A stretch of DNA of 6,855 nt from CAZAQS01 sp964486825 (GCA_964486825.1 CAZAQS010000254.1:1-6855), one strand, 5' to 3'. Positions 1 through 6,654 are shown, counted from the stretch's first letter. Numbers and translations are program-made. The notes: a model not told the origin generated them from the sequence alone.

Positions 1-2
1 TT

Positions 3-959
3 CTACACAGGAGGCTGGGATGATTCGGGGGTTTGGACCGGCCCAGGGGCATAACGCTCGGCCAGGTAGACCCCCAAGAGGATAGTTGCCCCTCCAACTG
101 CCAGAGCAGGGGTGAGCACCTCCGACAAAACCACTCCGGCTGCTATGACTGCAATCAGAGGTTCGACAGCCTGTATGGCAGCCAGGCGAGAAGCTGGCGC
201 CAGTTTAAGAGCATGTGTATAGAGCAGGTAGGCGATTGCCGTACAGAGCAACCCTAACAGGCCCACAGAAGCCAAGACAGGGGCGCTCAAGTGCGCCAGC
301 TCCGACCAGCCCTGTTGGATCACAAAGACCGGTAGCAGGAAAAAACATCCGAAGGCCATCATTCCTGCCGCCAGCAGAGAAGGCGACCGGTCTTTCACGA
401 TATAGCGGCTGAGAATAGAAAATGCAGCCCAAACAATGGCCGATAGCAGCACCAAGAAACTACCTGTGATCTCAGCGCGACTATGCAACAGAATATTGAT
501 CTCTCCCCCGGATGAAACGACGCCTGCACCCAGGGTGGCGAACAGGACACCCACCACCTGCCAGCTGCGTAACCTCTCCCTTAAAAACACCCCTCCAAAA
601 AGGACGATAAAGGCAGGAGCCGTGGAGGCCAGGAAAGCCGCTGTACCTGCATTGGCAGTGACCTGTCCGCTCACCTGCAGGCTCTGTTGAAGGCTAACGC
701 CTACGATCCCAAGCAAAGCCATCCGGCCCAGGTCGCTTCGACGCAGGCGCGAAAAATCACCGCGAAAAAAAGCAACCGCGCCCAATACCAACGAACCTAT
801 CGTAAAACGCAAGATGATCAGTGTGACGGGGGAGATTTCGCGTAATGCGACCTTGATCAGTACAAAGGACAGCCCCCAAAAAGCAATCGCCAGGGTGGTT
901 TCCAGGAGGGCGAGCTGGTTCGCCCTCTGAGGCAGTCCAAATCGGGTAGATGTATTCAA
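3..959 (-). CDS. EamA/DMT-family transporter (probable metabolite exporter)
   Basis: A 318-residue inner-membrane protein with the two tandem EamA repeats of the drug/metabolite transporter superfamily. It has about ten hydrophobic helices: repeat one spans roughly residues 17-150 and repeat two roughly 165-302. The second repeat carries the typical helix signature AVEPLIAVIAAGVVLSE (264-280). The first repeat has the matching TAAFLASTAPAF stretch (106-117) followed by a FLRERL turn. Length is usual for the family, and the Pro-rich tail after residue 304 is probably cytoplasmic. The start is a TTG whose last two bases lie in the TGA stop of the upstream CoA-transferase gene (TTGA overlap). 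No standard start codon lies close downstream and the ribosome site is weak, so translation is probably coupled to the upstream gene. Substrate cannot be read from sequence: relatives export amino acids, purines or other small metabolites. Last visible gene of the leftward operon. Confidence 0.93.
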   Translation of the reverse strand: MNTSTRFGLPQRANQLALLETTLAIAFWGLSFVLIKVALREISPVTLIILRFTIGSLVLGAVAFFRGDFSRLRRSDLGRMALLGIVGVSLQQSLQVSGQVTANAGTAAFLASTAPAFIVLFGGVFLRERLRSWQVVGVLFATLGAGVVSSGGEINILLHSRAEITGSFLVLLSAIVWAAFSILSRYIVKDRSPSLLAAGMMAFGCFFLLPVFVIQQGWSELAHLSAPVLASVGLLGLLCTAIAYLLYTHALKLAPASRLAAIQAVEPLIAVIAAGVVLSEVLTPALAVGGATILLGVYLAERYAPGPVQTPESSQPPV

Positions 960-1816
960 TGGGACTGGTTGCTCTCTTTGCTTGACGGCGGAATTCCAGG
1001 TACGCCAGTCACTTCCACCAAAGGCAGATCGCGCTCACGCGCCCAGATTGCCCAATCCCCTGCCGGTTTACTCTGGAAAACCTCCTCCAGAGGTTCACCA
1101 TCCCTAAGTCCCAGTTCCCTAACCAGCTTTTCCTGAAAGTGGCCTTCCAATGTAGCCACTGCAATCCATCCAGAGCGGGCTGGGTACACGTTATAGCCTG
1201 AAAGCCCTCCACCCAAGATGCCCCCTGGCGTCGTTAAGCCGTAGCGGATGGGGCCGGTAAAGGCCAGTCCGGCTTCAAACAGTGAAACATCCCGCAAGGC
1301 ACCTGCATTGCCTCGCTCACGGGCCAGAAGCAAACCCAACGCCGCGCTGACGGCTCGCTCTACGCCTGCCAGATCGGCCAGCAAAGTGCGTGGCAGGCCA
1401 GGTGGGGATAACAACCCAGCCTCCGCCTGGTAGGTAAGATCATGACCTGGGCGGTTCGCATGCGGTTCTGGATAGCCAGTTAGAGCGATATGGCAGAGCC
1501 TGGGGAACCGCTCATGCAGCTCCTGCCATGCCAGACCCAACCGCTTCAGGGCAACCGGGCGCATGGAAGTGAGCAGGATATCGGCTTCCCGCAACCTCTC
1601 TTCCAGATGTACGTAACCATCCGGTTCCTTCAGATCAAGGCGCAAGACGGTCATATCCTGGGTCAAGACGTCATACCATTCCCGGCTCATCCTGATCAAT
1701 GGGTCCCCGCCGGGTGGTTCTATCTTGTTGACCTGTGCACCCAACTCCTTTAAACGAGACGCGGCAACACAGCCCGGCACATTCAGCGCCAGGCTGACGA
1801 CTAAGAATCCTTGCAA
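956..1816 (-). CDS. Short CaiB/BaiF (class III) CoA-transferase family protein
   Basis: Family III CoA-transferases move CoA between carboxylic acids; some members are acyl-CoA racemases. The N-terminal Rossmann-like part is clear: LGAQVNKIEPPGGDPL (25-40), LRLDLKEPDG (58-67) and ADILLTSMRP (78-87). Then follow GHDLTYQAEAGLL (124-136) and LLADLAG (145-151), whose Asp148 aligns with the family's catalytic aspartate, and VSLFEAGLAF (177-186). A glycine run plus YNVYPARSGWIAVATLEGHF (208-227) follows, as in racemase-like members. At 286 residues it is much shorter than the usual ~380-400, but I recall a compact subfamily with the same SLALNVPG opening, so I read it as complete. The TTG start at 1816 is the first standard codon, but an ATC at 1831 fits the Shine-Dalgarno site better (see findings). 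It lies 62 bp after the membrane-protein gene and overlaps the exporter gene. Substrate unknown. Confidence 0.88.
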   Translation of the reverse strand: MQGFLVVSLALNVPGCVAASRLKELGAQVNKIEPPGGDPLIRMSREWYDVLTQDMTVLRLDLKEPDGYVHLEERLREADILLTSMRPVALKRLGLAWQELHERFPRLCHIALTGYPEPHANRPGHDLTYQAEAGLLSPPGLPRTLLADLAGVERAVSAALGLLLARERGNAGALRDVSLFEAGLAFTGPIRYGLTTPGGILGGGLSGYNVYPARSGWIAVATLEGHFQEKLVRELGLRDGEPLEEVFQSKPAGDWAIWARERDLPLVEVTGVPGIPPSSKESNQSH

Positions 1817-1837
1817 TGGGGAGACTTCGATCTCCTA

Positions 1838-1842
1838 CCTCC
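1838..1842 (-). promoter_or_regulatory. Ribosome binding site of the CoA-transferase gene
   Basis: On the minus strand GGAGG lies 6 nt before an ATC codon (1831-1829) but 21 nt before the TTG at 1816. A second, weaker GGAG (1835-1832) lies 15 nt before the TTG. The site therefore decides between the two starts and favours the upstream non-canonical one. Confidence 0.55.
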
Positions 1843-1851
1843 AAACGGAAG

Positions 1852-1877
1852 CGTTCTTCAATATTGAAACTTGAACG
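1852..1877. repeat. 12-bp perfect palindrome inside wider inverted arms, intercistronic
   Basis: TTCAATATTGAA at 1857-1868 is a perfect palindrome. It is flanked by CGTTC (1852-1856) and GAACG (1873-1877), which are also complementary to each other but offset by four bases. It fills most of the 62-bp gap between the membrane-protein gene and the CoA-transferase gene. No T-tract follows it on the minus strand, so it is not a standard terminator. It could be an operator or an mRNA hairpin between cistrons. Seen directly; function is inferred. Confidence 0.5.
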
Positions 1878-1878
1878 G

Positions 1879-2334
1879 TCAACCTAAACCCGGGAAGAGA
1901 GGCCGCCACCACGGAACGCCTACCGCGAGGGTAATCGCAACCAGTGTAAACAAAATCGCTGCTCGCCTGTGTTTGATAACCGCCTCATCTGCACGTCGTG
2001 AAAGAATCGTGCCCGCATGGACAAAGACCACTCCAAGAATCATGTAAAAGATATGCTCCACACCAAAAAAGCGCATCTCAGGGTTTCCCATTACCAGGCC
2101 CATTTGTCCTTCCAGCACGGGGCGGGTCAGGGGGCTCAACAAGAAATAAAGGATAAGACCTAATAGTAACTGTACATCCATCGAAATGGCGAAAAAAGAA
2201 CCGGTCCTGCGGTCGGCGGGCGTCCATTCACGTCGACCGAACCATCCCCGGTAGGCGCGCACCAAGGCGAGTACGGCAAGGATAACAACCACCCAACGCA
2301 AGATATTGTGCAGGGCAAGGAACAAAGCATACAT
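1879..2334 (-). CDS. Four-helix membrane protein, 'cytochrome b'-like family of unknown function
   Basis: A 151-residue integral membrane protein with four hydrophobic helices at about residues 4-26, 46-68, 90-111 and 124-142. Histidines 9 (LHNILRW), 94 (VEHIF) and 106 (FVHAG) sit in or at the ends of helices, and His122 precedes helix four (IKHRRAAI). I recall relatives in Bacteroidota and Chloroflexota named 'cytochrome b' or hypothetical; heme binding by the histidines is plausible but unproven. It ends in a PWWRPLF motif typical of those relatives. The frame is open to an ATG at 2400, but that codon lies inside the promoter spacer. The ATG at 2334 has AGGAGGAG seven nucleotides upstream and is the right start. 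First gene of the leftward operon, so any role is probably tied to the membrane and perhaps redox. No signal peptide beyond helix one. Confidence 0.85.
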   Translation of the reverse strand: MYALFLALHNILRWVVVILAVLALVRAYRGWFGRREWTPADRRTGSFFAISMDVQLLLGLILYFLLSPLTRPVLEGQMGLVMGNPEMRFFGVEHIFYMILGVVFVHAGTILSRRADEAVIKHRRAAILFTLVAITLAVGVPWWRPLFPGLG

Positions 2335-2341
2335 CTTCAAT

Positions 2342-2349
2342 CTCCTCCT
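2342..2349 (-). promoter_or_regulatory. Strong ribosome binding site deciding the start of the membrane-protein gene
   Basis: AGGAGGAG on the minus strand, 7 nt before the ATG at 2334. This near-perfect Shine-Dalgarno sequence selects that start over the in-frame ATG at 2400, which has no comparable site. Confidence 0.85.
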
Positions 2350-2368
2350 ATGATTTTGCTGGTCCTGC

Positions 2369-2382
2369 ATACCCACTGGTAT
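2369..2382. promoter_or_regulatory. Operator-like inverted repeat at the leftward transcription start
   Basis: ATACC-CACT-GGTAT, with five-base perfect arms and a four-base gap. It sits about 2-15 nt downstream of the predicted leftward start site (near 2384), a place where a bound repressor would block transcription. A similar dyad occurs at 2462-2476 in the same control region. Its role as an operator is inferred. Confidence 0.4.
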
Positions 2383-2390
2383 ACAGAGAT

Positions 2391-2419
2391 ATCCTATCAA
2401 ATGGAGCCAAGACTGTCAA
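2391..2419 (-). promoter_or_regulatory. Sigma70-type promoter of the leftward operon
   Basis: On the minus strand TTGACA (2419-2414, a perfect -35 box) is separated by exactly 17 nt from TAGGAT (2396-2391, four of six consensus -10 bases). Transcription would begin near 2384, about 50 nt before the ATG at 2334. An inverted repeat lies just downstream of the predicted start site. The promoter overlaps the ATG at 2400, which rules that codon out as the translation start. Called by pattern, with no experimental support. Confidence 0.75.
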
Positions 2420-2461
2420 TCGAGGCGCTCATCTTCCTCCGGCATTCCCAATTTTTCTGTG

Positions 2462-2476
2462 ATACCATTTCTGGTA
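2462..2476. promoter_or_regulatory. Second operator-like inverted repeat in the divergent control region
   Basis: ATACCATTTCTGGTA: the perfect arms are TACCA and TGGTA around TTTC. Its half-sites match those at 2369-2382 (ATACC and GGTA), although the arm spacing differs by two bases. A further single CATACC lies at 2543-2548. It is about 100 bp upstream of the aminotransferase start and could act on the rightward operon. No clear rightward -35/-10 pair was found around it. Confidence 0.3.
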
Positions 2477-2566
2477 CGCAACCCTACCGGATTTTCTACA
2501 GCAGTTTTAGCAGCACAAACACAGGGAAATTTCGTAGGCAAGCATACCAAGCTCAAAGAGAGCGTC

Positions 2567-2574
2567 AAGGAGGG
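2567..2574 (+). promoter_or_regulatory. Ribosome binding site of the aminotransferase gene
   Basis: AAGGAGGG ends 4 nt before the ATG at 2579 and 7 nt before a TTG at 2582. It places the start within one codon of 2579 and rules out the in-frame ATG at 2459, whose 40-residue extension looks non-coding. Confidence 0.8.
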
Positions 2575-2578
2575 TTGG

Positions 2579-3934
2579 ATGTTGGATATCTCAGACTCGG
2601 AAGTCCTTCCCCTGTCAATGGAGCATACCTTCTGGACCTGGTCAGCCCAAGCCAGGATAGAGCCAATCCCGGTTAAGCGGGCGAAAGGTGTTTATTTCTG
2701 GGATGTCGATGGCAAACGTTACCTGGACTTCAATTCGATGGTGATGTGCGTCAATATCGGACATGGAGACGAGCGTGTCATCAATGCCATCATCGACCAG
2801 GCGCGTGAGCTGCCATTTGCCGGCCCGGGTATGGCAACCCGGCCGCGGGCGATATTGGGGAAGATGCTCTCGGAAATCACTCCCGGAGATTTGAACCGAT
2901 TCCTATTTACGCTGGGCGGGGCGGACGCGAATGAGAATGCCGTCAAGCTAGCCAGGGCATATACCGGGCGGCATAAAATCCTGGCCCGCTACCGCTCTTA
3001 TCACGGCGCTACCGCGGGTGCTATGGCCTTGACCGGCGACCCGCGCCGTACCGAATGGGAGCCTAACTTGATGCCGGGCGTGGTACATTTCCTGGATCCA
3101 TACCGCTATCGCTCTACCTTCCACCGGACAAATCCAGGCATCTCGGAGGAGGATTTCTGCCAGGATTACCTGAATCACATCGAGGAGATCATCCAATATG
3201 AGGGGCCGAAAACGATCGCAGCCATCCTATTGGAGAGCGTAACCGGGACGAATGGCGTCATCATCCCCCCCATGGGATACCTGCCAGGGGTTCGGGAGCT
3301 GTGTAACCGGTACGGGATCTTGCTCATCGCCGATGAGGTCATGTCTGGCTTTGGACGGACCGGCAAATGGTTTGCCGTGGACCATTGGGATGTCGTACCC
3401 GATTTGATGAGCATGGCAAAAGGACTGACCTCGGCATACGCCCCCTTAGGCGCGGTTGCCATGCGAGAAGATATTGCCGAATTCTTCAACGAGCGCGTCT
3501 TCCAGAGCGGGCTTACATTTACCGCCCATCCGATCTCCCTGGCCGCGGCCATAGCCAATATCCAGGTGTTGCAGGAAGATGAACTGGTCACGCGGGCACA
3601 ACAAATGGGAGCGGTTCTGCACCGCAAGCTGGCAGACCTGGGAGAACAGCACCCCTGTGTGGGAGAAGTTCGCTCGATCGGTTTGTTCGGCGTAATCGAG
3701 CTTGTCAAGGACAGGAATTCAAAAGAACCGCTGGCGCCATTTGACGGCACCAGCCCTGAGATGGTTGCTTTGCGCAGGCGGTTGCTGGATAAGGGTCTTT
3801 TTCTGTACATCCACTGGCACACTCTCTTGATCATCCCACCCCTGATCATAAGCGAGGCAGAGTTGGCAGAGGGATTCGCCATACTGGATGAGGCCTTATC
3901 TATAACGGACGAAGCGATCGGAGGACGACCATGA
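2579..3934 (+). CDS. Class III PLP-dependent aminotransferase (aspartate aminotransferase family superfamily)
   Basis: A 451-residue fold-type I enzyme of aminotransferase class III. These move an amino group from an amine or amino acid, often the omega amino group, to a keto acid such as pyruvate or 2-oxoglutarate. In order: GVYFWDVDGKRYLDF (37-51), the entry strand typical of the class; LGGADANENAVKLAR (112-126), which grips the cofactor phosphate; the YHG motif (141-143), which stacks on the PLP ring; DPRR (154-157); Asp252 in IADEVMSGFGRTG, which holds the pyridine nitrogen; and Lys281 in MAKGLTSAYAPLGAV, the Schiff-base lysine. All key residues are present and length is normal. Closest recalled relatives are 'aspartate aminotransferase family' or taurine/beta-alanine:pyruvate-like proteins, so the exact substrate is open. 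It overlaps the next gene by ATGA, so the two should be co-translated. Confidence 0.93.
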   Translation: MLDISDSEVLPLSMEHTFWTWSAQARIEPIPVKRAKGVYFWDVDGKRYLDFNSMVMCVNIGHGDERVINAIIDQARELPFAGPGMATRPRAILGKMLSEITPGDLNRFLFTLGGADANENAVKLARAYTGRHKILARYRSYHGATAGAMALTGDPRRTEWEPNLMPGVVHFLDPYRYRSTFHRTNPGISEEDFCQDYLNHIEEIIQYEGPKTIAAILLESVTGTNGVIIPPMGYLPGVRELCNRYGILLIADEVMSGFGRTGKWFAVDHWDVVPDLMSMAKGLTSAYAPLGAVAMREDIAEFFNERVFQSGLTFTAHPISLAAAIANIQVLQEDELVTRAQQMGAVLHRKLADLGEQHPCVGEVRSIGLFGVIELVKDRNSKEPLAPFDGTSPEMVALRRRLLDKGLFLYIHWHTLLIIPPLIISEAELAEGFAILDEALSITDEAIGGRP

Positions 3935-4881
3935 GCGCAGAAGGGATGCACGTCGTTTTCGGCGCCAACGGCGGACTGGGAAGCGCTCTGGTGCGTGAGC
4001 TGGCTGCACAAGGCAAACCGGTTCGGGCAGTTACCCGCTCAAGAATGGCAGATACACTCCCGGGCGTGGAGGCCATTCTTGCAGACGCGCTGGATATCGA
4101 GGCCACTCGCCAGGCCAGCCAGGGAGCGAGGGTGATCTACCATGCCGTCAACATCCCCTACCCACAATGGGATGAAAAGCTGCCCCAGATCATGGATAAC
4201 CTGATCGAGGCGGCTGCCACGTCCGAAGCCCGCCTGGTCTACGGCGATAACCTGTATATGTACGGGCGAGTAACGGGATCCTTGCACGAGGATCTGCCCT
4301 ACCGTCCGGAGGGCAAGAAAGGCGCCCTGAGGGCAAAGCTAGCCAACACATTGCTCAGAGCCCATGAAGAAGGCTCAGTTCAAGCTGTTATCGGGCGGGC
4401 CTCCGATTTCTTTGGACCCGGCGCCAGGAATACGATCACCGGCATGCTGGTGATTGAGCCCGTTCTGAAGGGCAAGAAAGCCATGTGGACCGGCAGCTTA
4501 GATTCACTGCATAGCCTGTCCTATATAAATGATGTCGCCCGAGGCCTGGTTATCCTGGGGGAGCGAGCAGAAGCGCCTGGAGAAATCTGGCATATCCCAG
4601 CAGGGGAACCGCTTACCGGCAGGCAGTTCATTGGTATGGTTTTTGCGCACCTGGGCCAACCTCCGAGGTATGGCCTTTATAGCCCATTAACAATGAGGCT
4701 GGTGAGCGTCTTCTCCCCCTTAGTTCGAGAGACCTTGGAGACTTTGTACCAGTTCGAGCACCCCTTCACCCTGGATAGCAGCAAGTTCCAAGGGGCTTTT
4801 GGTCCATTCATCCCCACACCCCATTCACAAGCCATCGAGGAAACCATGGACTGGTTCCGTGAACACGTAGGAGAAAAATAA
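3931..4881 (+). CDS. Atypical extended SDR, NAD-dependent epimerase/dehydratase-like protein
   Basis: A 316-residue Rossmann-fold protein. The nucleotide-binding loop GxxGxxG is Gly11-Gly14-Gly17 (VVFGANGGLG), followed by AVTRS at 33-37 and an ADALD stretch (51-55). GDNLYMYG (105-112) and IGRASDFFGPG (154-164) are hallmarks of one recalled epimerase-like subfamily, as is YQFEHPFTLDSSKF (273-286). The usual catalytic YxxxK is absent: the aligned bases encode Lys130 and Arg134 (KKGALRAK). It may therefore bind NAD(P) without standard SDR catalysis, or use other residues. The start ATG at 3931 has GGAGG six nucleotides upstream, and it overlaps the aminotransferase stop. The pairing suggests it acts on, or senses, a product of the aminotransferase. 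Cytoplasmic, with no signal peptide. Confidence 0.88.
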   Translation: MSAEGMHVVFGANGGLGSALVRELAAQGKPVRAVTRSRMADTLPGVEAILADALDIEATRQASQGARVIYHAVNIPYPQWDEKLPQIMDNLIEAAATSEARLVYGDNLYMYGRVTGSLHEDLPYRPEGKKGALRAKLANTLLRAHEEGSVQAVIGRASDFFGPGARNTITGMLVIEPVLKGKKAMWTGSLDSLHSLSYINDVARGLVILGERAEAPGEIWHIPAGEPLTGRQFIGMVFAHLGQPPRYGLYSPLTMRLVSVFSPLVRETLETLYQFEHPFTLDSSKFQGAFGPFIPTPHSQAIEETMDWFREHVGEK

Positions 4882-4941
4882 AAAATATAACCCAGCCCGT
4901 GAAGATGCTCTGCAGAGCCTGTCGAGTAGACCGCGATCTCG

Positions 4942-6654
4942 TTACCCGGCTCCCGAAAGGCGAGCCACCTCCATCTTCAGGATCCTGCGCAGGATGGAAA
5001 CCGTAGCTGCATAGGTAGAATCCATCCCAAAGTAAGACAGGCTGCCGGCTCCCAGGTTCTTCCCTTTACCGAGAGGCGTATCCGAGGCGTAGTGGATGAT
5101 GCCCAGGTCGAAGGACACTCCGTGCAGATTTACGATCTCGTTGACCGGGTGGCGGGTCGGGCGGAACATCTCGAAGGCAGCCGATAAGTATGGCCCGGCC
5201 TCCATCTCGATATCGGTATACCCTTCCCGGTAAAAGACATCCATATAGCGTGCATTTTGCAGGAATGTCCCCTGGACGGTGACTGCTTTTTGGTTATCCA
5301 GTACAGTGCCATAAACGATATACGGCGAAACGTCTGCAGCAGTAAAACAGTTATTGAACAGATAAGTATTTTTCGAGTGCTCATCGTGGATGACGTCCGG
5401 GATCATCACATCCCCGATGACGCCGTTGAGGGTAGCAGCTTTGCCCATGATATGGACCCCCAACACCTTGCCCGAAGAAACCGAGATCTTGGAAAGGATA
5501 TTGTAAGCGGCCAATCCGAGAGGGTAATCGATATTAAGGATCAAGGCATCGCTGTCTTTAAGCGACCCAAAATCTTCGTGATTCAAGCGTGGGTCAAACC
5601 ATTCATGGCATAGTTTTGATATATCCACAACCTGGGCTTCGATATCGAAACTATGCTCAGCAGTAACTCGTTGCAAACCTACCGATTGCTCCTCTTGGGT
5701 TTGGGCTTTTAGCAGCCCCTGGCCCTCCTCCGTTCCTTGAGCTTTGCGGAGCAGATAATACAGGAAGTTTTCGGCGCTGGAGGGAATTTCACCTTCCTGG
5801 ATGGAATGCCACTCTTTCTGCAAGGCCTTGTTTTCAGTCCTGTCTAAAAACGGGAGCAGCTCCTCCTGGTGTCGCAAAGCAAACCCGGATAGTAAATTTA
5901 ACATGCTGTGGTTATTTCCGGAGACAAAATAAACCGGGCGCGTCTCGATCTCCTGGCACCTGGAATGGATGTTAAACCACCATTTATTGGTCGCCCGCCG
6001 GTATTCAGTCAAAGAGCCGTTCAAGAGCAGGACCCGAAAATGGCGCGGTGAGGTAGCCATCAGATTGATATAGCGGGTGAAATCCTCCCGCCAGATGGCG
6101 CGCAGGCGCTGCAAATCCTCCCACGAGATCTGTAAAAAATCGGCCAGGTTTTGCTGTAATGCCATATCGTCTTCTACTTCCTCTAGATTGATTTTCGAGG
6201 GAAGGCGTTTCAAGAAACCATGGAATTTATTCCATTCAATCTGGTAGGCAGTCAGCATGGGAATAACGTCATCGATATCACTACGGCTGGCGATATAACA
6301 GGCCAGGGTCTCGTTGCCGTTATAGTAGCATTTGCGCCTACGAGCGGGAGCATAAACCTGCTCCCATTCTTCGATATCCGGATAGCCTCCCTGGGCGAAG
6401 ACATCCAGGCTTTGGGCCATGACAATGACCTGGCAATTAGCTACGCTATCCGGCAGTCGCAGCAAGCTATAGATGAATGCAGAAGTATCTGGTGCAAGCT
6501 CGCGGGCAAAGGGATGCAATAGGGAATTCATCCCGGCGTGGACTTCTTCTAGAGTCCTGATCTGTACTTCTGCACTTGAACGCAGCAAAGAATAATATGT
6601 ACGGAGATACAGATCGACTTCTTCAGATGCGGTACTGGGTACGGTTCTTTCCAT
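4942..6654 (-). CDS. Unrecognised 570-residue protein with a nucleoside-phosphorylase-like C-terminal region
   Basis: I do not recognise a named family. No signal peptide or membrane helices are evident, so it should be cytoplasmic. The N-terminal ~300 residues look mostly helical, with motifs that read as conserved: a basic run then CYYNGNETLACYI (109-121), DIDDVIPMLTAYQIEWNKFH (126-145), LLNGSLTEYRRATNKWW (210-226) and YFVSGNNHSMLNLLSGFA (242-259). A Gln/Glu-rich linker follows at about 308-340. The last ~200 residues resemble the purine nucleoside phosphorylase/MTA nucleosidase fold: GKAATLNGVIGDVMIPD (404-420), then a strand leading to DIEMEAGPYLSAA (481-493) and HYASD (521-525), matching the family's EMEA and Ser-Asp active-site elements. 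ATG 6654 has a poor ribosome site, and the frame is open 50 codons further upstream. Convergent with the SDR gene. Confidence 0.85.
   Translation of the reverse strand: MERTVPSTASEEVDLYLRTYYSLLRSSAEVQIRTLEEVHAGMNSLLHPFARELAPDTSAFIYSLLRLPDSVANCQVIVMAQSLDVFAQGGYPDIEEWEQVYAPARRRKCYYNGNETLACYIASRSDIDDVIPMLTAYQIEWNKFHGFLKRLPSKINLEEVEDDMALQQNLADFLQISWEDLQRLRAIWREDFTRYINLMATSPRHFRVLLLNGSLTEYRRATNKWWFNIHSRCQEIETRPVYFVSGNNHSMLNLLSGFALRHQEELLPFLDRTENKALQKEWHSIQEGEIPSSAENFLYYLLRKAQGTEEGQGLLKAQTQEEQSVGLQRVTAEHSFDIEAQVVDISKLCHEWFDPRLNHEDFGSLKDSDALILNIDYPLGLAAYNILSKISVSSGKVLGVHIMGKAATLNGVIGDVMIPDVIHDEHSKNTYLFNNCFTAADVSPYIVYGTVLDNQKAVTVQGTFLQNARYMDVFYREGYTDIEMEAGPYLSAAFEMFRPTRHPVNEIVNLHGVSFDLGIIHYASDTPLGKGKNLGAGSLSYFGMDSTYAATVSILRRILKMEVARLSGAG

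Noticed and set aside
956..1816. CoA-transferase as a truncated pseudogene because of its short length
   Set aside because: All core motifs and the catalytic Asp148 are present in order, with no internal stops or frame breaks. A compact subfamily of similar length and opening motif is known to me.
2356..2385. Possible rightward promoter TTGCTG-N18-TATACA for the aminotransferase
   Set aside because: The -35 box matches only in TTG and the -10 box is mediocre. It overlaps the leftward leader and the dyad and would leave a leader of nearly 190 nt. Too weak to annotate.
2335..2400. ATG at 2400 as start of the four-helix membrane protein
   Set aside because: It lies within the spacer of the predicted promoter, upstream of its transcription start, and adds 22 hydrophilic residues not expected in the family. 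ATG 2334 has an excellent ribosome site.
2459..2578. ATG at 2459 as start of the aminotransferase
   Set aside because: The added 40 residues do not look like family sequence, while AAGGAGGG lies directly before the ATG at 2579.
3175..4011. Long minus-strand open frame (278 codons) under the aminotransferase
   Set aside because: It is a Ser/Arg/Pro-rich antisense shadow of a well-supported enzyme gene, with no recognisable motif and no ribosome site. The same applies to other antisense frames, for example 5257-5613 plus.
4907..4918. Perfect palindrome GCTCTGCAGAGC in the 60-bp gap between the convergent SDR and 570-residue genes, as a terminator
   Set aside because: It gives only a 4-bp stem around TGCA, and on the minus strand the T-rich run comes some 20 nt later (T-run from 4886 back). 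No standard Rho-independent terminator for either gene is visible in 4882-4941.
4942..6654. The large protein as part of a phage-defence system through its nucleosidase-like domain
   Set aside because: No partner genes typical of defence (nuclease, NTPase, TIR, Toll-like or CRISPR components) are in the window, and the neighbours are metabolic.
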